The position numbers and the translations under genes are program-made. This document shows, in pieces, positions 8,017 to 17,108 of a stretch of DNA of 64,000 bases (positions within the stretch are counted from its first letter, which is position 1; the number at the start of each line of letters is the position of its first letter). Origin of the DNA: JAJZXY01 sp046706185 (GTDB taxonomy: Archaea > Thermoplasmatota > Thermoplasmata > Sysuiplasmatales > Sysuiplasmataceae); the NCBI GenBank assembly GCA_046706185.1, contig JBJKPR010000053.1:1-64000 (forward strand). The letters run 5' to 3'. The notes beneath the pieces are model-generated. The model was not told where the DNA came from. It worked only from the letters and a program-made list of their open reading frames with translations, and ran no database searches.

Positions 8017-9807
8017 GTGTCCGCAGGCTTTGTTCGAAAATGGATAATCGTCGGGATTTTCATAGGCATAGTCGCGGGCATCGGATCTCTTGTGCTTTAC
8101 TACGCCATAGAATTCAGCACCAGGCTGATCCTGACTGGCCTGACAAACTTCTCCCCGCCCGCAACTTTTCTGGAGGGGCAGGGACCGCAGTATTCACTCG
8201 GCAGCTACAGGTACTGGCTGATCCCCGTGGCGACAACGATAGGGGGCCTTTTGTCCGGAATTCTGGTCTACGGATTTGCGCCCGAAGCAGAGGGACACGG
8301 TACAGATGCGGCAATCGACGCATTCCACTACAAGAAGGGGCACATAAGAAGGAGGATTCCCGCGGTGAAACTGGTCGCCTCAGCCGTGACCATAGGCTCA
8401 GGAGGTAGCGCTGGCAGGGAGGGGCCGGTCGCTCAAATAGCTGCAGGCTTCGGATCGTTCATAGCAGATGTATTCGGCATGGACGACAGGGACAGGAGGA
8501 TCGCAGTTGCAGCTGGAATTGGGGCAGGCATCGGCAGCATATTCATGGCGCCCTTCGGAGGAGCCCTTCTGAGCACCGAAGTGCTTTACAGAAGGGACTT
8601 CGAGGTGGACGCGCTTGTCCCCTCCATAATTGCATCGGCCACGGGATACGGCATATTCGGCTATTTCTTCAACTACAAGCCGTTGTTTGCAATTCAGCAG
8701 ACCACAGTCGGTTTCAACCATCCGCAGTCACTTGTAATATACACACTCATTGGGCTGGTCACTGGACTCCTCGGGATACTCTATGTCGCTTCCTTCTATG
8801 GTGTGAAAAACCAGTTCGCCAAGATGAAGAAAGTGCCTGCTTATTTCAGGCCGGCGATAGGCGGCCTCATGGTGGGGCTCATCGCAATGATGTTCCCGCA
8901 GGTAATGGGGCTGAGCTACGGATGGCTGCAGCTTCTCTTTTACGGAGGCACCGACCAGTTCGCATCTCTGACGCTGATGCCAATCTGGATCCTGATCGCA
9001 CTCATTTTCCTGAAGATAATTGCCACGTCGTTCTCAATTGGCTCTGGAGGTTCCGGGGGCGTTTATGCACCCGGAATCGTAATCGGAGGGTTCACCGGCG
9101 CAGTCTTATGGCTGGTCTTCCATCCGTTCGTCCCGTTCCTCAGCATCGCGGACATGGTCATCGTCTCCATGATCGCATTCTTTGGTGGCGTATCGAAGGC
9201 ACCCATATCAATCATAATCATGGGAACCGAAATGACAGGAGGATATGCGCTCTTCCTCCCTCTCATGCTTGCAACTGTGATTTCATACTTCGTCTCAGGC
9301 ACAAAGTATTCGATCTACAAGGCGCAGGTGCTTGACAGGGCCCACTCCCCCGCCCATCAGCAGGAATACGAAAGGCCTCTGATGGATTACATAAAGATCT
9401 ACGAGGCGATGAACTCTAGCATATGCACCATGGAAGGGGGGACCACTCTTGACGATGCTCTGAAGCTCGTGGGACAGCTCAAGACAAAAGGCGTGGTTAT
9501 TGTCAATTCTCTGAACGAGATAAGCGGCTACGTGACCAGGGCAGAAATAGAGAAGAACACCGGAGATGCCACCAAACGGCTCAGGGACATATCGACACGG
9601 GTGCTCCAGACCATATCGCCGGAACAGACAGCTCACGAGGCATTCAACGTGCTCACCAGCGAGAAGATAGAGTTTCTTGCTGTCGTGGACAAGAAGAGGA
9701 AGAGTGACCAGATTGTCGGCGTGATAGGCCTTCAGGACATAGCCAAGGCATATAACGAGAAGATAAGGAGCCTGCCGGAGTCACCGTTCTTCGACGACAT
9801 GATGTAG
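8017..9807 (+). CDS. ClC-family chloride channel/transporter with C-terminal CBS pair
   Basis: This 596-residue integral membrane protein moves chloride, probably in exchange for protons. The ClC signature loops are present: GSGGSAGREGP with the gating Glu135, GSGGSGGVYAPG, and GGVSKAPIS. About ten to twelve hydrophobic helices fill residues 8-435. Two CBS domains follow (about 455-590), with YVTRAEIEKNTG and VVGVIGLQDIAKAY-type sequence; in this family CBS pairs bind nucleotides and gate transport. The retained gating Glu favours an antiporter over a passive channel. The start is GTG 8017, because an in-frame TAA lies at 7987 and no other start codon intervenes. Confidence 0.93.
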   Translation: MSAGFVRKWIIVGIFIGIVAGIGSLVLYYAIEFSTRLILTGLTNFSPPATFLEGQGPQYSLGSYRYWLIPVATTIGGLLSGILVYGFAPEAEGHGTDAAIDAFHYKKGHIRRRIPAVKLVASAVTIGSGGSAGREGPVAQIAAGFGSFIADVFGMDDRDRRIAVAAGIGAGIGSIFMAPFGGALLSTEVLYRRDFEVDALVPSIIASATGYGIFGYFFNYKPLFAIQQTTVGFNHPQSLVIYTLIGLVTGLLGILYVASFYGVKNQFAKMKKVPAYFRPAIGGLMVGLIAMMFPQVMGLSYGWLQLLFYGGTDQFASLTLMPIWILIALIFLKIIATSFSIGSGGSGGVYAPGIVIGGFTGAVLWLVFHPFVPFLSIADMVIVSMIAFFGGVSKAPISIIIMGTEMTGGYALFLPLMLATVISYFVSGTKYSIYKAQVLDRAHSPAHQQEYERPLMDYIKIYEAMNSSICTMEGGTTLDDALKLVGQLKTKGVVIVNSLNEISGYVTRAEIEKNTGDATKRLRDISTRVLQTISPEQTAHEAFNVLTSEKIEFLAVVDKKRKSDQIVGVIGLQDIAKAYNEKIRSLPESPFFDDMM

Positions 9808-9810
9808 GCA

Positions 9811-10338
9811 TCAGTCAGTCCCTGTCCCGCCCGCCTCGCGGAGTACAAGCCTGAGGCAGTCCTCCACCGTCATTAGCCTTATTTCCTCCCTTTCGCCGGA
9901 GTATTTTTTCTCGATGACTGTCGAACGTGTATCTGTCACAAGCGCCGCGTAAACGAGACCTACTGGTTTTGATGGCGTTTCCCCCGATGGTCCCGCTATG
10001 CCGGTGCATGAGACTGACATGGACGTGTCGAATATCCTTCGTGCCCCGTACGCCATCTCAAGCGCTGTTTCCCTGCTTACGGCCCCGTGGGATGTGAGAG
10101 TTCTCCGCCTCACGCCGAGAACCTTCTCCTTTGATTCGTTACTGTAGGCGATCGCTCCACCCTTGAAGTAGCTGGATGCCCCGGGGATGGCGACAATAAA
10201 CGCGCCCAAAAGGCCCCCTGTTATAGACTCAGCGGTGGAAATTGTCAGTTGTCTTTCCGAAAGCAGGACGCCCACCGACCGGGCAAGTTCACCTGCTCTG
10301 GCCTGAAAGGTAGAATAGCTCCCGGACGCGATCAACAC
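9811..10338 (-). CDS. CinA C-terminal domain protein, probable NMN amidohydrolase
   Basis: The 175-residue protein is the stand-alone CinA C-terminal domain (PncC type), which deamidates nicotinamide mononucleotide to nicotinate mononucleotide. The signature TISTAESITGGLLGAFIVAIPGAS is at about residues 32-55. Conserved SVSCTGIAGP and KPVGLVYAAL segments follow. The frame opens with GTG 10338, inside the end of nadM. A GTG at 10275, just after the nadM stop, is an alternative start that would leave the domain whole. Either way the gene is coupled to nadM, whose enzyme uses NMN and NaMN. No N-terminal MoaB-like domain is present. Confidence 0.85.
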   Translation of the reverse strand: MLIASGSYSTFQARAGELARSVGVLLSERQLTISTAESITGGLLGAFIVAIPGASSYFKGGAIAYSNESKEKVLGVRRRTLTSHGAVSRETALEMAYGARRIFDTSMSVSCTGIAGPSGETPSKPVGLVYAALVTDTRSTVIEKKYSGEREEIRLMTVEDCLRLVLREAGGTGTD

Positions 10339-10810
10339 CGCCGAACATGTCGATTATCCCGGTAACAGCAGGCGGGACGGACTGTTTCCAGTCTCCGCCG
10401 TTGATCATCTGTTCCCTGATATACGACCCGCTGTACTTCTCCTTGTTGTATACCTTTGTCTGCCTCACCTCATAGCCAGACTCGCTGAACAGCCTCTGGG
10501 TAAGAGGATTGTTGGTGAAAATCGTATGAAAGGGAGGGACAAGAGATCTCACATGGGAGACCCAGACGGCATACCTGTTCACATCGATCACAGGCACTAT
10601 GTTCACCCTGTCGTATATCCCCTCGGCCTGCAGGGCCGAAAAAAGCATCTCATACCGCTCTCCCGCCGTGAACGGGTTGTCACGGGTGTGGGAGTACTGT
10701 GCGCTGCCGATGGCGACGATGAGCCTGTCGCAATAGCCCAAAGCTTCCTTGACGGCAGCGAGATGCCCGAGATGGAATGGCTGGTATCTCCCCACGATGA
10801 GGCCGTTCAT
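10289..10810 (-). CDS. nadM: Nicotinamide-nucleotide adenylyltransferase, archaeal NadM
   Basis: NadM joins NMN (or NaMN) and ATP to make NAD or its deamido form. The 173-residue product is full length for the archaeal enzyme. It has the nucleotidyltransferase GRYQPFHLGHL motif near the N terminus and the second phosphate-binding motif GSYIRE near residue 130. Conserved FTAGERYEML is also present. It lies between lonB, 17 bases upstream, and the overlapping cinA gene, so the three may form one transcript. Together with nadE at 54 kb this covers NMN recycling and final NAD synthesis. Confidence 0.94.
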   Translation of the reverse strand: MNGLIVGRYQPFHLGHLAAVKEALGYCDRLIVAIGSAQYSHTRDNPFTAGERYEMLFSALQAEGIYDRVNIVPVIDVNRYAVWVSHVRSLVPPFHTIFTNNPLTQRLFSESGYEVRQTKVYNKEKYSGSYIREQMINGGDWKQSVPPAVTGIIDMFGGVDRVRELFYLSGQSR

Positions 10811-10827
10811 GCGCCATCAACTTCCGC

Positions 10828-12852
10828 TCATCGTGGTACTGGTCTTCCGCCCTTTATCTTCGCCGCGGAAATGGACGAATCCACTTCCTCTCCTGGCTCC
10901 TGCTTTATCTCTCCGAGGATCGTGCTGAGCTTTGAAATGAGCCTGTCCTTGCCTGAGCCAGGAACGAGTGCCTCCCTTAGGACATCCAGAAGAGTCCTCA
11001 CAGGGAATACCTTGATTTTTCCCTCGTACTTCGGGTCAAGTATTATGTCGCCCAGGTTGTCAAGCGGAACTATGACCTCCCTGATGCCTGTCTCTGCTGC
11101 AGCCTCTGTCTTTGCAGTCACGCCTCCGACGGGGAGGACGTCCCCCCTTACGCTCAGGCTGCCTGTCATTGCAATTGTCTGGTCAACGGGTATGTTCTCG
11201 AACGCGCTGATTACCGCTGTCGCGATCGATATTGAGGCGCTGTCACCTTCCACTCCCTCATAAGTCCCGATGAACTGTATGTGTATGTCGTGATTGCTTA
11301 TGTCCTCTCCGGAGTATTTCTTTATAATCGCGGAGACGTTGTCGACCGCTTCCTTGGCGATGTCACCCAGCTTGCCCGTGGCGACAACCCTTCCGCCCGA
11401 CTTGGTGTGGGCGGGCGTCACCTCGGCAACTATAGGCAGCACAATGCCCGAGAACTCTGACATTCCAGTGTCAGCTCCCAGCGCTGCAAGGCCGTTGACT
11501 GTCCCGACAAGGTTCCCGCCGATTGAAATCGTGTTGTACTCCTTCCTTCTCTGTATGTATCTGTCGGCAACCTGCTGCTCGAGGGAGCGTGCAATTTTCT
11601 TTGCCTTCAGCACGTGTTCGTTCCTGACAAGGTCCGAACTCTCCTCCCTTGCTATGTCACCAGCCACGCGGATAAGGCCACCGAGCTCCCTCAGTCTGAG
11701 TGTCAGCCTGCCCTTTCTGCCCGCGCGCCTCTGTGCTTCCTTTATTATCTCCGACACGGCGAACTTGTCAAAGTGCGGTATCTTCTTGTCCTTGACGACT
11801 TCCTGGGCAACAAAGCGGACTAGCTTCTCCCTGTTGAGATTGGAGTCCGGCATCGTTGTGTTCATGTAAACTTCGTATCCGTAACCCCTTACCCTTGACC
11901 TCAGCGCAGGGTGCATGCCCTGCAGAGCATCCAGGTTACCGGCAGCGACGAGTATAAAGTCGCAGGGGACCGGTTCGCTCTTCACCATTGCGCCGGAACT
12001 CCTCTCACTCTGGCCAAGTATCGAGAACTTGCCTTCCTGGAGCGCCGTCAGCAGGCTCTGCTGCGACTCGATCCTGAGGAGGTTTATCTCGTCAATGAAA
12101 AGGACCCCTTTGTTTGCCTTGTGAATTGCACCAACCTCTAGCCTTTCATGCGCAGGGGTTTCTAGACCGCCGCTCTGGAACGGGTCATGCTTCACGTCGC
12201 CGAGAAGTGCGCCCGCGTGAGCGCCTGTGGCGTCAATGAACGGGGGAACCTCATCCGGGCTGTGCCCTATCAGCAGCTTGGGGACCATTATGCTTTCCTG
12301 ACGCTGACCCGTGTAGCGCATAAGGAAGTAAATGAAAATGGCGCCTATGATGCCGAAAAGCAGTATCGACGGGTCCGCATGGTCCAGTATGAATATCGCC
12401 ACCGACGCAATGACTATCATCACTACAAGCATCCAGTAAACGGATGCCTTCTGCTGCCTCCTTTGCAGCATCTCTGCCCTCTGCGCATTTACGATTTCGC
12501 GCCCTTTGCCGACGGGCACAACTCTTATCTTCGGCTCGTTGGGGTCATCTGAATTGTGGTAGGCAATGACGTCCTGCAGCTCACTCTTGGGCAGAAATTC
12601 GGTCATTGACCTGGCAAGCATCGACTTTCCTGTCCCCGGCTCACCGATCAGCATTACGTGCCGCTTCTGCTCGGCTGCTTTCCTCACTACCCTGACCGCT
12701 TCATCCTGCCCTATAACCTGGTCCGCAAGATGCGGGGGTATGCTTATTTCACCCGTGTTAGCGAAATTCTGGGTTACAATCCAGGTATCTGCATCTGGCA
12801 TCTCCTCCTGGACCTTCTCCTCAGCATTAACGTTGTTAGAATTATCCGGCAA
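10828..12852 (-). CDS. lonB: Archaeal membrane-anchored ATP-dependent Lon protease (LonB)
   Basis: This 674-residue protease degrades unfolded or regulatory proteins at the inner face of the membrane. The AAA+ part has Walker A GEPGTGKS (about 70-77) and Walker B LFIDEINLL (251-259). Two transmembrane helices (about 138-156 and 161-178) are inserted in the AAA+ domain, the hallmark of LonB. The C-terminal protease domain has the Ser538-Lys581 dyad (EGDSASIS and TAKTEAA). No N-terminal LAN domain is present, as expected. It is divergent from hel308 across 173 bases. It starts with ATG 12852. Confidence 0.97.
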   Translation of the reverse strand: MPDNSNNVNAEEKVQEEMPDADTWIVTQNFANTGEISIPPHLADQVIGQDEAVRVVRKAAEQKRHVMLIGEPGTGKSMLARSMTEFLPKSELQDVIAYHNSDDPNEPKIRVVPVGKGREIVNAQRAEMLQRRQQKASVYWMLVVMIVIASVAIFILDHADPSILLFGIIGAIFIYFLMRYTGQRQESIMVPKLLIGHSPDEVPPFIDATGAHAGALLGDVKHDPFQSGGLETPAHERLEVGAIHKANKGVLFIDEINLLRIESQQSLLTALQEGKFSILGQSERSSGAMVKSEPVPCDFILVAAGNLDALQGMHPALRSRVRGYGYEVYMNTTMPDSNLNREKLVRFVAQEVVKDKKIPHFDKFAVSEIIKEAQRRAGRKGRLTLRLRELGGLIRVAGDIAREESSDLVRNEHVLKAKKIARSLEQQVADRYIQRRKEYNTISIGGNLVGTVNGLAALGADTGMSEFSGIVLPIVAEVTPAHTKSGGRVVATGKLGDIAKEAVDNVSAIIKKYSGEDISNHDIHIQFIGTYEGVEGDSASISIATAVISAFENIPVDQTIAMTGSLSVRGDVLPVGGVTAKTEAAAETGIREVIVPLDNLGDIILDPKYEGKIKVFPVRTLLDVLREALVPGSGKDRLISKLSTILGEIKQEPGEEVDSSISAAKIKGGRPVPR

Positions 12853-13025
12853 GTATTTCAGCTCTTTTTGAATTATACGTGTCGTTGCTAAATAAGGTTT
12901 TTGGGATTAGTGTGCCCTGGAGATAACTCCCGGTTGCGATATCCAGGCATGCCAGCGGCATCCAAAGCGGCTTCGCGAAGGATGCATGAACCAGTTAAGT
13001 ACTTGCATACAATGTTGCCTAGACA

Positions 13026-15209
13026 ATGCTTGTAGGAGAACTGCAGATAGAAGCAGACTTGGCAGAGAAGCTCAGAGCGCAGGGCATTGAGAAGCTTTAC
13101 CCCACGCAGTCGGCCACAATACCCTCCGTGCTGCAGGGCAGGAATATTGTTGTGGCTGTCCCGACCGCAAGCGGCAAGTCGCTCATAGGGTATATGGCAC
13201 TTCTGAGGGCGGCAAGGCTTGGACAGAAGGGCATGTATATTGTGCCGCTCAGGGCGCTTGCTTCCGAGAAGTACGAGGAGCTGAAAGCCTTCGAGCAGCT
13301 CGGAATAAGGGTAACAATCTCCACAGGCGACTACGACTCCTCAGGCGAAAGGCTCGGAAGATACGATATAATTGTGGCAACGAGCGAAAAGGCGGACTCT
13401 CTTCTGAGGCACAGTGCGAGCTGGATATCAAAACTCTCTGTGATTGTCGTGGATGAGATACACCTCATAAACGAGCCGGAAAGGGGACCTACGCTCGAAA
13501 TGGTCATAGCCAGGCTCAGGAAACTGGTCCCAAACATACAGGTCGTCGGACTGAGCGCTACAATCAAGAATTCTCAGGAGATTGCGGAATGGCTCGGTGC
13601 CGATCACTACTCCAGCGACTGGAGGCCGGTTGACCTAAAGCAGGGCGTCTACAGCAATTCAGAGATATTCTTCACGGACAACGAAAGGAGGAAAGTGAAG
13701 AAGAGGGAGGGGGAGGATGTCTGGTCTCTCATTTACGAGTCGGTTGCCGGCGGCGGACAGGCACTGGTGTTTGTGAACACTAGGAAGAACACCGAGAGCG
13801 CCGCACTGAAGTACAGGGCTCACATGGCGGCACTGCTGAAGGAGCTTGATGCGAAGGATCTACCGACAGGGGAGGAGCTGGAGGATGACATCGAGGAGGC
13901 GGGCGAGGCAAGGAGGACGCTCAACGAATGCATCAGGGCGGGTATCGCATTTCACCATGCCGGGTTGACAAACACACAGCGGCAGAAGGTTGAGAGACTC
14001 TTCAAGAGCAGGAAGATAAAGTGCCTGTTCGCGACACCCACGCTGGCGGCTGGAATCAACCTGCCTGCAAGAACTGTAATTGTCCGTGACTTATACAGGT
14101 ATGATTCGCAGCTTGGAAACACGCTGATACCTGTAATGGAGGTGAAGCAGATGTGTGGCCGTGCCGGGAGACCGAGGTACGACCCGTACGGGGAGGCCAT
14201 CATTGTTGCAAGAAACAGCGAGATGGCGTCATTCATACTGGAGGAGTACCTACTTGGCGAGGTAGAAAAGATAAGCTCCCAGATAGGAAACGAGCGTTCC
14301 CTCAGGAACCATATACTATCTGCTGTGGCGACACGTGTGGCCAACAACATGCATGAGCTGAGGGAGTTTCTGGCTCTGACGTTCTACGCCTACCAGTTTG
14401 ACGTAGATACGCTGGAAAGGGCATCAATCGAGATGCTCAGGTATCTGCAGGCAAACGGAATGGTGACAGGAAACGGTGAAGAGTTCAGGGCTACTCTTCT
14501 GGGAAAACGTGTCTCTGACCTCTACATCGACCCGAAGACGGCTATCATGCTGAAGAAGGTGATTGCAGAGTTCAAGCCCGGCAAGGAACTTGGTCTGCTC
14601 CAGGCCGTGTGTTCCACACCTGACATGATACCCATATACTCGAGAAACTCTGACGTGGACACTCTGCTGGAGGTTGTAGAGAGCAGGGAAAGGGAGCTCA
14701 TATTCACGCTCGACGAAGCGGAGGATGAAACTCTCTACCTCTCGGAGCTCAAGACCGCCATGATGCTGAAGGACTGGATCAGCGAGGAGAAGGAGGAGGC
14801 GATACTTGCAAGGTATGGCATCTACCCTGGGGACCTCAGGAACAAATCAGAAACGGCCACATGGCTTCTCTACAGCGCGGAGGAACTGGCGCAGCTTGGC
14901 GGGGCCGAAAATGCAAGGAGCATAGGGCACATAGCAATGCGAGTTGAGAAGGGTGTTAGCGAACGATTGCTGGATGTTGCTTCCCTCAGGGGTATAGGGA
15001 GGTCGAGGGCGGCATCCCTTTTCACACACGGCTTCAGGACAAGGAAGGACATATCCTCATCATCCGAGGAGGAACTGACAAAGGTCCCGGGCATTGGAAG
15101 GCAGCTTGCAAAGTCAATAGTGGAGCAGGCACGAAGGACACGAAAGACGATCGAGCCGATCGCGGCTGAGACCCCAATACCAAGGGACTGGTTTTTCGAT
15201 GAAGAATGA
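13026..15209 (+). CDS. hel308: Hel308-family ATP-dependent DNA helicase
   Basis: Hel308 is a superfamily 2, 3'-5' helicase that works at stalled replication forks. The 727-residue product has PTASGKSLI (Walker A), VDEIHLI (motif II), VGLSATI (motif III), CLFATPTLAAGINLPAR (motif IV/V) and QMCGRAGRP (motif VI). A winged-helix and ratchet region follows. The C-terminal helix-hairpin-helix domain includes LRGIGRSRAASLF and VPGIGRQLAKSIVEQARR. Length and domain order are typical. The cgi121 gene overlaps its end by 11 bases, a pairing seen in other archaea. Confidence 0.97.
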   Translation: MLVGELQIEADLAEKLRAQGIEKLYPTQSATIPSVLQGRNIVVAVPTASGKSLIGYMALLRAARLGQKGMYIVPLRALASEKYEELKAFEQLGIRVTISTGDYDSSGERLGRYDIIVATSEKADSLLRHSASWISKLSVIVVDEIHLINEPERGPTLEMVIARLRKLVPNIQVVGLSATIKNSQEIAEWLGADHYSSDWRPVDLKQGVYSNSEIFFTDNERRKVKKREGEDVWSLIYESVAGGGQALVFVNTRKNTESAALKYRAHMAALLKELDAKDLPTGEELEDDIEEAGEARRTLNECIRAGIAFHHAGLTNTQRQKVERLFKSRKIKCLFATPTLAAGINLPARTVIVRDLYRYDSQLGNTLIPVMEVKQMCGRAGRPRYDPYGEAIIVARNSEMASFILEEYLLGEVEKISSQIGNERSLRNHILSAVATRVANNMHELREFLALTFYAYQFDVDTLERASIEMLRYLQANGMVTGNGEEFRATLLGKRVSDLYIDPKTAIMLKKVIAEFKPGKELGLLQAVCSTPDMIPIYSRNSDVDTLLEVVESRERELIFTLDEAEDETLYLSELKTAMMLKDWISEEKEEAILARYGIYPGDLRNKSETATWLLYSAEELAQLGGAENARSIGHIAMRVEKGVSERLLDVASLRGIGRSRAASLFTHGFRTRKDISSSSEEELTKVPGIGRQLAKSIVEQARRTRKTIEPIAAETPIPRDWFFDEE

Positions 15210-15705
15210 GGATGCTGAACCGAGATTTGGTTTCATCGGCTGCAGGGCGTCCAGGAGGATAGGTGCGCCAGCAATCATGAACGCATTCAGGGAAAGGGGC
15301 TGCATGGCTCAGCCCGTCAGGGCAGGGGTGGTTTTCGGGAAGGAACACCTCCTCTCTGCCTGCATGCATGCCGAGAGGTCGCTTGAGCGTGGGGAGGGCG
15401 CGTCAAAGGATCTGATGACAGAGGTTGCTCTCTACATAGGATGCAGCAGTCAGCTTTCCAGGGCACTGGCTCTTGTCAGGATAGAGGATGAAAGTGAAAT
15501 TGTGGTAATCACCAGGCCAAGGCTGCGCGATGCAGATACAACGGAAGTGCTTCAGGGACTGGACATGATCAGGGATGACACGCTCATGGACCCGACGAAT
15601 GAAAGGGCGGCGAACGCACATGTGCTCGGCATAGACTCAACAGACCTTGCAACAGTACGGGAAGCCGTACTCGAGAAGGTGGCCCTGGTTGACCTCGAGC
15701 GCTGA
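15199..15705 (+). CDS. Cgi121-like KEOPS complex subunit
   Basis: The 168-residue protein resembles Cgi121, the KEOPS subunit that binds tRNA 3' ends and helps Kae1 make the t6A modification at position 37. Recognisable segments are the middle LLSACMHAERSLERGE, LMTEVALYIGCSSQLSRAL, and a C-terminal NAHVLGIDSTD helix region with LEKVALVDLER. The ATG at 15199 lies inside the hel308 end, so the two are translationally coupled. Cgi121 beside Hel308 is a known archaeal arrangement. Other KEOPS subunits are not in the window. The call rests on pattern and context, not on a search. Confidence 0.78.
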   Translation: MKNEDAEPRFGFIGCRASRRIGAPAIMNAFRERGCMAQPVRAGVVFGKEHLLSACMHAERSLERGEGASKDLMTEVALYIGCSSQLSRALALVRIEDESEIVVITRPRLRDADTTEVLQGLDMIRDDTLMDPTNERAANAHVLGIDSTDLATVREAVLEKVALVDLER

Positions 15706-15871
15706 ACCCGAACTGGAATAGCACGTTGCACGCAAGATTGTGGGGACTGACAGAGGCAGCTGAATGGCAAGGCTAAAATAATCAACAAAGGTACAAACAG
15801 CCCGTTGACGGTGCGGTTACCATGGAGCCAGTGACTGGGACCGCACGTGGACGAACGGACTGAAGGAGTGT

Positions 15872-17008
15872 ATGGTTCTGGACAAGAAAGAGATAATCGA
15901 GCTTCTGAGACCGGTGAGGGACCCTGAGATAGGCCTGAGCATAATCGAACTGAACATGGTACGGAACATTGAGGTCAAGGGCCAGGACGTATCGCTCGAG
16001 GTTGTCCTGACCGTCCAGGGATGCCCGCTCCAGAAGACGATTGAGTCTGATGTGAGGACAATACTGCTCGCGAACAAGCAGATCAAGAAGGTGGACCTCA
16101 AGCTGGGCGTGATGACGAAAGAGGAACAGCTCGCACTTTCTGAGGAACTCAGGAGGAGAAGAAACGAAAACAAACCGAAGGGCGCGACGGAAATCGCGCC
16201 CGGCATCTTCCGTTACGGCAAGATGCAGATACAGCATGTCATTGGCATCGTTTCAGGAAAGGGGGGTGTCGGAAAGTCACTGACAACCGCTGTAATTGCA
16301 AATGAGCTAGCAAGAGAAGGTTTCAAAGTGGGGGTTCTGGACGCCGACATCACTGGCCCCAGCATGGCGAAGATCATGGGCGTTAACGAAAAGGCGGGTG
16401 CCACTGAAAAAATGCTCATACCAGCCAAAACAGGCGCAGGCATCAAGCTGATCTCGATGAACCTGATACTTGAGAAGCAGACACAGGCGGTGATCTGGAG
16501 AGGGCCTCTTGTTACAAGGGCCATCATTCAGATGTACGGGCAGACAGACTGGGGTGACCTGCACTTCCTTCTGCTCGACCTGCCTCCCGGCACGAGCGAT
16601 GCACAGCTCACCGTATTCCAGTCCATTCCGCTTGACGGGGTACTTGTTGTTACGACGCCCCAGTCGCTTGCGCACATGATCGTCGAAAAGGCACTTGACA
16701 TGGCGAAGGTTACGAAGGTCCCTGTGATAGGCCTCGTGGAGAACATGAGCTACCTGAAGTGTCCCCACTGCGGCGAGAAGATCAACCTCTACCCTAGGGA
16801 TGAGGGAAAGGAGGCGGAAATGCTGCATAAGCTTGAACGAGTGGGCGAAATACCGTTCGACCCCAGGATAGCCGAACTTGCAGACAGGGGAGAGCTTGAG
16901 AAGTACGAGTCAGAGGAGGTAAGCACGCTTGTCAAGAATGTCAGGAAAAAGATACTCTCAATGGTCCCAGTGTCTGTTACGCCGATCGCATGGAAGGACG
17001 AGAAGTAA
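15872..17008 (+). CDS. Mrp/NBP35-type P-loop ATPase with N-terminal MIP18 (DUF59) domain
   Basis: This is an iron-sulfur cluster carrier that delivers clusters to apo-proteins in the cytoplasm. The 378-residue protein has an N-terminal MIP18-family domain (about 1-85) with the conserved Cys51 in VQGCPL. An Mrp ATPase follows, with the deviant Walker A SGKGGVGKS (128-136), DADITGPS, DLPPGTSDAQL, and CPHCGEKINLY, whose C-x2-C pair is the likely bridging-cluster site. AAGGAG just before ATG 15872 supports the start. The fused form is common in archaea and bacteria. No suf or isc genes are nearby. Confidence 0.93.
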   Translation: MVLDKKEIIELLRPVRDPEIGLSIIELNMVRNIEVKGQDVSLEVVLTVQGCPLQKTIESDVRTILLANKQIKKVDLKLGVMTKEEQLALSEELRRRRNENKPKGATEIAPGIFRYGKMQIQHVIGIVSGKGGVGKSLTTAVIANELAREGFKVGVLDADITGPSMAKIMGVNEKAGATEKMLIPAKTGAGIKLISMNLILEKQTQAVIWRGPLVTRAIIQMYGQTDWGDLHFLLLDLPPGTSDAQLTVFQSIPLDGVLVVTTPQSLAHMIVEKALDMAKVTKVPVIGLVENMSYLKCPHCGEKINLYPRDEGKEAEMLHKLERVGEIPFDPRIAELADRGELEKYESEEVSTLVKNVRKKILSMVPVSVTPIAWKDEK

Positions 17009-17108
17009 TTCCTTGCTGCGGTGGGCGCGCGGCCAGATGCGTCAAACAGGGAACCGAATACTGTTTTAAGCAGGTCAGGGATAAGACAGAGACTGGAAAG
17101 CAGTCGAA

